Origin: JAFGHJ01 sp964523975
GTDB lineage: Bacteria; Hydrothermota; UBA3072
Length of the DNA stretch: 26,179 nt
Direction: 5' to 3'
Assembly (NCBI GenBank): GCA_964523975.1
Contig: CAZGBM010000023.1
Location: 1-26,179 of the forward strand
The position numbers and the translations under genes are program-made. The notes beneath the pieces were generated by a model. That model saw only the letters and a program-made list of their open reading frames with translations. It was not told where the DNA came from and searched no databases. Positions within the stretch are counted from its first letter, which is position 1; every line of letters begins with the position of its first letter. Below, piece after piece: positions 16,050 to 22,773 of the stretch.

Positions 16050-16892
16050 ATGAAGAAAATAGATGTAGAACGAAAAGATTTTCAAGCTTTATCTAAAAGC
16101 AAAAAATATATTAGCAATAAGGTTAATTTTGATAATTTCGATATTGGTATTATATTAGGCTCAGGTCTAGGCGATGTTTCAGGAGAAATCAAGAATCCGG
16201 TAAAAATATTATACAAAGATATTCCGAATTTTCCAATTTCTACAGTAAAGGGACATTCTGGAAGCCTGATATGCGGAAAAATAAAAGAAAAAAAGGTTTG
16301 TGTTATGAACGGCAGATTCCATTATTACGAAGGCTACGATATGGATAAAGTTACCTTCGGGCCAAAACTATTATGTTTTCTGGGAATTAAGACTCTCATA
16401 GTCTCTAATGCAGCCGGCGGAGTCAATCCGCTTTTTTCCAGAGGAGATATAATGATAATAAGCGACCACATCAACTTATTCCCGGAACATCCTCTCAGAG
16501 GGGCAAATGATGAACGCCTGGGGCCCAGATTCGTAGATATGTACAATACATATGATAGGAATTTGATAGATAAAACAGAAGATATTGCACTAAAAACAGG
16601 AATAAAAGTGAGAAAGGGCGTTTACTTCGGACTCCAGGGTCCGACTTTTGAAACAGCAGCCGAATACAGAATGATTAAAATCCTGGGAGCAGACGCAGTT
16701 GGAATGTCAACAGTACCGGAGGTAATAGTTGCAAGGTGGATGAATACAAAAGTCCTTGGACTTTCTATAATCACCGACTTGTGCCTACCCGACGCTATGG
16801 AAAAAGTTAGTCATGAAATCGTATTAAACGCGGCAAATAAAGCCGCTCCAAAACTATCTAAATTAATAGTTGAAGTTGTTAAAGAAATATAA
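16050..16892 (+). CDS. Purine-nucleoside phosphorylase, trimeric PNP/MTAP family
   Basis: Splits purine nucleosides with phosphate to give free base and (deoxy)ribose-1-phosphate, for purine salvage. The 280-residue protein matches the low-molecular-mass trimeric family: GSGLG at 37-41, phosphate-site GHSG with H69, RFHYYEGY at 89-96, NAAGG at 120-124, GPTFET with E201, and GMSTVPE at 218-224. The base-contacting site reads ITDLC with D243, where 6-oxopurine-specific PNPs have Asn (human E201/N243 have the same numbers). An Asp there is associated with 6-aminopurine use, so adenosine or methylthioadenosine may be the substrate (inference). The ATG lacks a clear Shine-Dalgarno. It overlaps the next gene by 23 bases. 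Confidence 0.9.
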   Translation: MKKIDVERKDFQALSKSKKYISNKVNFDNFDIGIILGSGLGDVSGEIKNPVKILYKDIPNFPISTVKGHSGSLICGKIKEKKVCVMNGRFHYYEGYDMDKVTFGPKLLCFLGIKTLIVSNAAGGVNPLFSRGDIMIISDHINLFPEHPLRGANDERLGPRFVDMYNTYDRNLIDKTEDIALKTGIKVRKGVYFGLQGPTFETAAEYRMIKILGADAVGMSTVPEVIVARWMNTKVLGLSIITDLCLPDAMEKVSHEIVLNAANKAAPKLSKLIVEVVKEI

Positions 16893-17769
16893 AATAACAG
16901 TATTATTCATATTGCCACTGCTTACACTCAATTGTAGAAGAGAAAGCAATTATATTAAAGCTTCCGAATATTATCATTCGCTCAGGCCGACAAGGGCCTT
17001 AATTCTCCTTGAGAATTCGACTATACCTAAAGAAATTTATCTACAGGCTGAAATTTATCTCAATTTAAACGACCCAAGAAGAGCATTAAAGTCTTTCGAT
17101 AAACTGCTTAATACAGATCCCCAATGGAAAACAAAAGTACTGAAAAGACTCTTACAGGAAGGAAATGATGCGAGCAAAAAAAGAAAAGACTTCACCGCAG
17201 TTACGATATATTCAAAAATACTGGAGTTTGAACCAGACTTTGACCTACGGGAAAAAAATATATTAATGGGCAATTGGTTCTTTGATTCAAGAGAGTATGA
17301 AAAAAGCATAGATTTCTACATAAAAGGAATAAAATACGCTCCCAAGAACGCAGATTTAAGATTGAAATTAGCTCAATGTTACATAAATATAAATGACTTA
17401 GTTTCTGCTTACGATGTGCTCAAAGAAGCAACAAAAGAACTTACAGACTGGAGAGTAACTTCAAACTGGAGATTAACATACTGGCTTGGTAAAATATCTT
17501 TTAAGCTGGCCGAGAAAAGGTTAGAAGAAGGGAATTACGATTCAGCCGAGTTATATCTTAAAGAGTTAATTTCCCTCGGCACGCCTGAAGTATTGATCGA
17601 TGATGCATATTTTTTACTGGGAGACATAAAGCTGAGTCAGGAAAAATACGAAGAAGCAGCTGATTGCTACAATAAAGTATTGGATCTGAATAAATTCGCA
17701 AAACCAAAAATAAGAAGAGAAGCGGAAGAAGCTCTTCAAATCATAAAGAACATGGAGGAAAAGCCTTGA
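16870..17769 (+). CDS. TPR-repeat lipoprotein
   Basis: A 299-residue protein with an N-terminal lysine-rich and hydrophobic signal ending TLNC, which looks like a lipoprotein signal with Cys at about residue 22. Asn just before the Cys is unusual, since Gly, Ala or Ser is normal. The remainder is helical with tetratricopeptide-like repeats (for example around 61-90, 125-155, 158-190, 225-290), typical of scaffolds for protein assembly in the envelope. The start is taken as TTG at 16870, inside the end of the phosphorylase gene; a second TTG two codons later is equally possible. The stop overlaps bamD by 4 bases (TTGA). I do not recognise an orthologue. Its placement before bamD suggests a related outer-membrane or periplasmic role. 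Confidence 0.82.
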   Translation: MKLLKKYKITVLFILPLLTLNCRRESNYIKASEYYHSLRPTRALILLENSTIPKEIYLQAEIYLNLNDPRRALKSFDKLLNTDPQWKTKVLKRLLQEGNDASKKRKDFTAVTIYSKILEFEPDFDLREKNILMGNWFFDSREYEKSIDFYIKGIKYAPKNADLRLKLAQCYININDLVSAYDVLKEATKELTDWRVTSNWRLTYWLGKISFKLAEKRLEEGNYDSAELYLKELISLGTPEVLIDDAYFLLGDIKLSQEKYEEAADCYNKVLDLNKFAKPKIRREAEEALQIIKNMEEKP

Positions 17770-18488
17770 AAAAAGAAACATCCCTCATAATCATAATTAT
17801 CTTTTTATTAATCTGTTCCTGCGTAAGGGATACAAAACCTGAAATGACATCTCCGGACGAAGAATTTGAACAAGCTGTTAAATGCTTTGAAGAAGGAAAT
17901 TATAAAAAAGCCCTTAATTACCTTAAGTATTTTTTTAATAGATATCCAGGTAGTCACTGGATTGACGACGCTCAATTTTATTACGCCGAATCCTATTATC
18001 AATTACAGGAATACACAGAAGCTATGAATGAATTCCAGTTTCTTATCAATAATTTTCCCAATTCCAACTGGAGCGAAAAAGGTCTCCTAAGAACAGCACA
18101 ATGCATGGAAAAAATGTCTCCGATAGCTCAAAGAGAACAAACGTTAACAAAAGAAGCCATAGATACTTACGAGGAATTCATCAAAAGATATCCGTATTCA
18201 CAATGGTTGGATGAAGCAAAGGAAAGCAAAAGAAGTGCAGAGGAAAAATTAAATCAAAAGTTAGTTGAAATTGGAGAAACTTATATTAAAATGGGGATAC
18301 ACGGAGCAGCAATCGCATACCTTAAAAAAGCAGCAGATCAAAGTGAACAATGGAAAGATAAAGCGAATTTTTTACTCGGAGATATAGCTCTTTCTGATAA
18401 CAACGACTCTCTGGCAATTTTTTACTATCAGCAAGTAGAAGGGGAATTTAAAGAAAAAGCACAGAAAAAACTAGAAAAAATAAAGTGA
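17766..18488 (+). CDS. bamD: Outer membrane assembly lipoprotein BamD
   Basis: A 240-residue lipoprotein subunit of the Bam complex that inserts beta-barrel proteins into the outer membrane. It starts with a hydrophobic signal ending LICSC, a good lipobox with Cys at residue 19. TPR repeats with the family's hallmark phrasing follow: FEEGNYKKALNYLKYFFNRYPGSHW, then a second FQFLINNFPNSNW unit and FIKRYPYSQW. Length and repeat spacing match BamD/ComL. The start is TTG at 17766, supported by GGAGG at 17754-17758. The stop overlaps the nadD GTG start (GTGA). The presence of BamD supports a true outer membrane. Another outer-membrane TPR lipoprotein is a possible alternative, but the fit is good. 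Confidence 0.85.
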   Translation: MKKETSLIIIIIFLLICSCVRDTKPEMTSPDEEFEQAVKCFEEGNYKKALNYLKYFFNRYPGSHWIDDAQFYYAESYYQLQEYTEAMNEFQFLINNFPNSNWSEKGLLRTAQCMEKMSPIAQREQTLTKEAIDTYEEFIKRYPYSQWLDEAKESKRSAEEKLNQKLVEIGETYIKMGIHGAAIAYLKKAADQSEQWKDKANFLLGDIALSDNNDSLAIFYYQQVEGEFKEKAQKKLEKIK

Positions 18489-19042
18489 AAGGGGTTTTTG
18501 GAGGAAATTTTAATCCTGTTCATAAAGGACATCTAATACTGGCCAATGATGCCCTTAAATTATTAAATCTTGAAAAAATATTATTCATTCCTGCATGGAA
18601 AGCCCCTCTTAAAAATGACACAATATCTGCTTCATTCGAAGACAGATACAACATGTTAAATTTAGCAACTTCCAAAACAAAATTCTTTGAAGTATCGGAT
18701 TTGGAATCGAAAAGGAAAGGAATATCCTACACATACTATACAATAAAAGAACTAATAAAAAAAGAAAAAAGCCTTTGTCTGCTTATAGGCGAAGATCAGG
18801 CAATAAATTTCAAGGAATGGCATAAATGGGAAAAAATCTTACAAATAGTCGATGTTTATGTTTTCAAAAGAAGTAAAGCAAAGCGAAAATATCCAAAGGG
18901 ATTAAAAACACTTAACTCAAAAATAATAGAAATTTCCTCAACAGATATCAGAAATAGAATCAAAAACGGAAAATCTGTTGATGCCCTTTTACCTGAAGCA
19001 GTCCTGGATTATATAAAAGAACACAAACTATATAAAACTTAA
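18485..19042 (+). CDS. nadD: Nicotinate-nucleotide adenylyltransferase
   Basis: Joins nicotinate mononucleotide and ATP to give deamido-NAD in NAD synthesis. The 185-residue product begins MKGVFGGNFNPVHKGH, containing the nucleotidyltransferase signature HxGH at H13-H16. Near the C-terminus it has the EISSTDIRNRI segment that forms the second ATP-binding motif (ISSTxIR). Length is typical of the smaller NadD proteins. The GTG start overlaps the bamD stop by 4 bases, so it is translationally coupled. It is the last gene of the ssrA-divIVA unit and is followed by a large inverted repeat. Together with nadK and the sirtuin it gives the window three NAD-linked enzymes. Confidence 0.95.
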   Translation: MKGVFGGNFNPVHKGHLILANDALKLLNLEKILFIPAWKAPLKNDTISASFEDRYNMLNLATSKTKFFEVSDLESKRKGISYTYYTIKELIKKEKSLCLLIGEDQAINFKEWHKWEKILQIVDVYVFKRSKAKRKYPKGLKTLNSKIIEISSTDIRNRIKNGKSVDALLPEAVLDYIKEHKLYKT

Positions 19043-19281
19043 TTGCTACGAAGTCCCACCACACCAAAACTTATAGTAACAACGAATCACACGAATAGCA
19101 CAAATATTAAAAAAAAGAATAAAACTAACTTAATTTGTGTAATTTGTGCTATTTGTTGTTAAAAAATGGGTAGTGAGGGGAAAAACATTAAAATTCTTTT
19201 TTGTCCTCTGTTGTTAAATTTATAGGTGTGGTTGTGTGTGGGCTTTGTGTATCTTTGTTGATATTTGATTTGTTCTTGAAC
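19043..19281. other. Convergent intergenic region between nadD and rnr
   Basis: No gene is visible in these 239 bases. The left half holds the long inverted repeat at 19078-19160. The right half (19161-19281) is strongly G/T-rich on the plus strand, with runs such as GGTGTGGTTGTGTGTGGG near 19225. That run is roughly complementary to CCCACCACACC near 19055, so a second, weaker outer pairing is possible. The region separates two converging operons and is the natural place for termination of both. Confidence 0.6.
19078..19160. repeat. Long imperfect inverted repeat, candidate bidirectional terminator
   Basis: Arms of 28 bases at 19078-19105 and 19133-19160 match as inverted copies at 22 of 28 positions. 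Two of the mismatches would be G-U pairs in plus-strand RNA. The loop of 27 bases contains an A-rich tract. Each arm is itself built of units about 10 bases apart (AATTTGTGTA, ATTTGTGCTA, TTTGTTGTT). It sits 36 bases after nadD and 121 bases after rnr, so it could fold in both transcripts. A dispersed intergenic repeat element is the alternative. Confidence 0.65.
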
Positions 19282-21285
19282 TTATTTTCTCTTCTCTATT
19301 TTCCCCGAATACTCAAGTATAAGTTCACCTGTACCGGGTGAAACAGTATAAATACTACACAATAAGAGATCCCCAATATGAAATTTATAGTATCTTCCAA
19401 CAAGGGAACGATCTTTTATTTTGTAATTATCACCGGGTAAAATTCTTATCGGAATGAAACCGCTAATGAGATAATCGTCAAGTTCTACCCTTATTCCGTC
19501 GGAGGCAATATTCGTTATCATTCCTCTGAACTCCTTATCGGTATTTTCCTCTAAATAGCGCATTATGAAAAACTTTGTTATCTCTCTTTCGGCAGAATCC
19601 GACTTCCATTCCTGTTCTGTTGCGTGGTCAGCTATTGATTTCAACTCTTCCTGTGTGTAATGTTCACCGAAGAGTAACCTATGTACTACAAGGTCGGGAT
19701 ATCTTCTTATCGGAGATGTAAAATGTGTATACAGTTTTGACCCCAAACCGTAATGAGGTTCAGGCCTGGCAATATATCTGGCTCTTTTCATACATCTTAA
19801 CAGTTCATAGTTCAAAATCCTTCTGTAAGTAGAAGTTCTGATTTCATCAAGAAAAATAGATAAATCTTTTCTTTTAGTTGAATTGAGTGTAAATCCAAGA
19901 TTCTCAACGAGTTCTTTAAATTGTTCCAATTCGTTCTTTTCGGGTTCTTCATGAATTCTATAAATCCCAGGGATCTTACTTTTTTCCAATATTTCGGCTA
20001 CAGTTTCATTCGCAGCTACCATAAATTGTTCAATAATCCTGTGGGTCCAAAGTTCTCTAACGGGATAAACTGACTCCGGTCGAGCATTTTGAAATTCGAT
20101 TTTCACCTCTTCACTGAAGAAATCAAGGTAACCTTCTGCTCTTCTCTTCTCGGAAAGTATTTTAGCAAGTTCTGAAGCAATTTTGAGATCAGAAATAAAC
20201 TCAGAGCTTTTTCTGCCGTCAAGAATATCTTGAGTTTCCCGGTAAGAAAATCTCTTATTAGATTTAATCTCGGATTTGTAGAATTTCTTCTTAATCGGAT
20301 TACCCCTTTTGTCAAAATTAATATAAACCGTAACCGCTGGCACTTTCTTGTTCTCTTCAAGGCTTAATGACTTGGTTATTTCTTCGGGCATCATAAAGTA
20401 GGTTTCACTTGGAAGGTACGTAGTACAACCGCGTTTTTTTGCTTCTTCATCAATAGCAGAATTTTTTGGTATTGCACCTGACACATCTGCAATGTGGACC
20501 CACAAATGAAACCCATCTTTATCTTTCTTTACCGAAATTGCATCATCAAAGTCTTTTGCATCAGATGGATCAATTGTGAAAGTCACCAGAGAAGTAAAAT
20601 CTTCTCTACTTTTAGTTGAAAGAACCGAAAAGCGTTTTGCCTGGTTCAAAGCTTCCCGTGAAAACTTATGAGTTAAATTGTACTCCTGTTGTACGAGAAT
20701 GTCATATAAATTGTCTTCACTTATTTTAGCGGAAAACTTTACAAGTGGAGGAAAAACAGGCGTGGTCCATTTAACAAATTCGGCAAGAATAAAATCACCT
20801 TCTTCCGTTTTATGAGAATCCTCAAGTTCAAAGTAATGAGGAATATTCTTATCCTGAGGCTGAAACATTAATCTACCCTCAAATAAAACGACTTTCCCAA
20901 CAAAATATTGTCTGGAACGTTCTATAACTTCTTCAATTCTTGCTTTCAACCTATCTCTTGATTTTCCCGTTATTTTTGCTAATACCAGGTCTCCATTCAA
21001 TGCTGTGAAAGTATTATTAGGAGAAATAAAAAGATCTTTCATTCCTGAAGACGGCATCAAAAATCCATAACCTTCTCTTTTGCCGTCGAAAATTCCTTTT
21101 ATGTATCCGGCTTTAGCCGGCAGAGCATACTTTTTCCCTTTTGATACAATTTTACCCTCTTCTTCGAGTTTTTTCAACAAAGGTTTAATGTGGTTACCAC
21201 ATTTTTTCTTTAGAATTTTTATGTTCAAATAAACGGAATGACTTTTCTCAAGTGTATTAAAAATGCATTGAACTTCTTTATTCAT
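19282..21285 (-). CDS. rnr: Ribonuclease R (RNB family 3'-5' exoribonuclease)
   Basis: Processively degrades structured RNA from the 3' end; in well-studied bacteria it matures and works with tmRNA. The 667-residue protein has an N-terminal winged-helix part (1-55), cold-shock-type OB folds (about 58-180), the RNB domain with the catalytic aspartate cluster DPSDAKDFDDA at 239-249, the signature FTSPIRRYPD at 522-531, and a C-terminal S1 domain (about 583-662). It ends KIEKRK without the long basic tail of E. coli RNase R. The ATG lacks a Shine-Dalgarno and no other start lies between it and the upstream in-frame stop. An AAAGGAG is about 40 bases upstream, too far to serve. It lies 56 bases after rpoN and is probably the last gene of the lptC-lptA-lptB-rpoN-rnr unit. 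Confidence 0.95.
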   Translation of the reverse strand: MNKEVQCIFNTLEKSHSVYLNIKILKKKCGNHIKPLLKKLEEEGKIVSKGKKYALPAKAGYIKGIFDGKREGYGFLMPSSGMKDLFISPNNTFTALNGDLVLAKITGKSRDRLKARIEEVIERSRQYFVGKVVLFEGRLMFQPQDKNIPHYFELEDSHKTEEGDFILAEFVKWTTPVFPPLVKFSAKISEDNLYDILVQQEYNLTHKFSREALNQAKRFSVLSTKSREDFTSLVTFTIDPSDAKDFDDAISVKKDKDGFHLWVHIADVSGAIPKNSAIDEEAKKRGCTTYLPSETYFMMPEEITKSLSLEENKKVPAVTVYINFDKRGNPIKKKFYKSEIKSNKRFSYRETQDILDGRKSSEFISDLKIASELAKILSEKRRAEGYLDFFSEEVKIEFQNARPESVYPVRELWTHRIIEQFMVAANETVAEILEKSKIPGIYRIHEEPEKNELEQFKELVENLGFTLNSTKRKDLSIFLDEIRTSTYRRILNYELLRCMKRARYIARPEPHYGLGSKLYTHFTSPIRRYPDLVVHRLLFGEHYTQEELKSIADHATEQEWKSDSAEREITKFFIMRYLEENTDKEFRGMITNIASDGIRVELDDYLISGFIPIRILPGDNYKIKDRSLVGRYYKFHIGDLLLCSIYTVSPGTGELILEYSGKIEKRK

Positions 21286-21341
21286 ATATTTTTGAGACTT
21301 AAAAGCAAAAGTTTTCTATATCTCCTTTAAAGTTCCTTAAT

Positions 21342-22760
21342 TCAATATAAATTTTCTTTTTTCCTTTTAGACTTAGCGGAAATTCCCATCTGGTTTCTAT
21401 ATTTGGCAACAGTACGGCGTGTTATATTTATACCCTCTTTTTCCAATACATTCTTTATTTCTATATCTGATAAATTTTTGTTTCCTTCTGATTCTATCAT
21501 CCTTTTAATCTTTTCTCTAATCGAATTTGTAGAAATATTTTGTTCTCTTACTTTAACACCTCCGCTCAAGAGATACCTCATAGGAAAAACTCCTTTCGGG
21601 CTCTGAACATATGTGTCTTTTATATATCTGGAAATAGTAGACTCTGATAGATTAGTAGCATTTGCTATTTTCTTTAAAGTAAGAGGTGTCATATGCATCA
21701 CACCTTTGTCGAGAAATTCTTTTTGGACATTTAATATATATTCCATTACTTTTCTGAAGTTCTTTTTCCTCATCTCCAAAGATTGAATAATAAACTTTGT
21801 CCTTTCCATCCATTTTTCAATAAATCTTACTGTTTCCTTGTCGAAATTCTCAGGTGCTTGTAAAACCTGGAGATATCTCGTATTCAAACGGAAGAAAGGA
21901 AGCTCTAGTTCGCTTATCGAAATTTTAAGTTCCTCCCCGTCCTTTTCGACTATCACAGAAGGAGTGATATATTCGATTTTTCCGAAGTCTTTACCTGTAG
22001 AATGCGGATTGATTTTTTGAATGTTTTCTATTGCTTTTTTAACCTTCTCAGGAACCATATTCAATTCATAAGAAATTTTCGCTATTTCCTTATTTCTGTA
22101 TTCTTCCCAGAAATCTTTAACAATTTTAAGTTCCAATTCCGGCTTCTCAGGATTTCTCTCAAGATGGAGTTTAAGCGACTCTCTTTTATCTCTCGCCGCA
22201 ACTCCAGGCGGAGCACACTCCTGAATAATTTTAAGTGTTTCTTCTACCTTATCTTCCGGAACACCAAAATATTCGGCAATTGTCGGTAGCGGTGTATCCA
22301 GAAATCCTTCGTCGTTGAGCGAGTCGATTATATATTCTCCAACTTCGATAAGTTTATCATCGGATAGATCCATTCGTAGTTCTGTCTTAAGTTGCTCAGA
22401 AAGTGTCGAAGTATAAGGTATTTGCTTTATTTCGGTTTCTTCTGATTCTGAAGAAACGAAATAGGTTGGAAAATCTTCCTTAAAGAAATCCTTGAGTCCC
22501 TTATTCAGAAAATCTTCTTCTTTTCCATCTTCTTCATTAGAAGAAGACTCAGGGGGTTCAAGAGATTCGGGAGCTTCATCTTCTTCATTTAAACTTAACA
22601 TAGGATTAGCTTCAATTTCCTGAAGTATCAAATTTTTAAGTTCAAGACGCGGACATTGAGTGATGCGAATCATCAGTACCTGAAGAGGACTCATTTTTTG
22701 TTCAAGTCTTAGGGACTGTTGAAGTTTTTGCATGTATGGTTTTCTTTTATCGTCAATCAT
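21342..22760 (-). CDS. rpoN: RNA polymerase sigma-54 factor
   Basis: Directs RNA polymerase to -24/-12 promoters that need an AAA+ activator. From the ATG at 22760 the product is 472 residues. Region I is at about 11-58 (Gln/Leu-rich, ending EANPML). An acidic linker (58-110) follows, then the core-binding domain (about 115-250), a helix-turn-helix with LSESTISRYIK at 371-381, and the RpoN box TRRTVAKYRNQMGI at 447-460. The frame stays open upstream to an ATG at 22820, but that start would overlap lptB by 47 bases and add 20 residues unlike the family, so I prefer 22760. No clear Shine-Dalgarno precedes either. lptB next to rpoN is a classic order. The likely client is the PilR-like activator at 6310-7656. 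Confidence 0.94.
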   Translation of the reverse strand: MIDDKRKPYMQKLQQSLRLEQKMSPLQVLMIRITQCPRLELKNLILQEIEANPMLSLNEEDEAPESLEPPESSSNEEDGKEEDFLNKGLKDFFKEDFPTYFVSSESEETEIKQIPYTSTLSEQLKTELRMDLSDDKLIEVGEYIIDSLNDEGFLDTPLPTIAEYFGVPEDKVEETLKIIQECAPPGVAARDKRESLKLHLERNPEKPELELKIVKDFWEEYRNKEIAKISYELNMVPEKVKKAIENIQKINPHSTGKDFGKIEYITPSVIVEKDGEELKISISELELPFFRLNTRYLQVLQAPENFDKETVRFIEKWMERTKFIIQSLEMRKKNFRKVMEYILNVQKEFLDKGVMHMTPLTLKKIANATNLSESTISRYIKDTYVQSPKGVFPMRYLLSGGVKVREQNISTNSIREKIKRMIESEGNKNLSDIEIKNVLEKEGINITRRTVAKYRNQMGISAKSKRKKENLY

Positions 22761-22773
22761 AATTAATAATATT

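Noticed and set aside
22002..22289. A 95-codon open frame opposite rpoN on the plus strand
   Set aside because: It is low-complexity Phe/Arg/Asn-rich sequence antisense to the sigma-54 core-binding domain, with no supporting signal.
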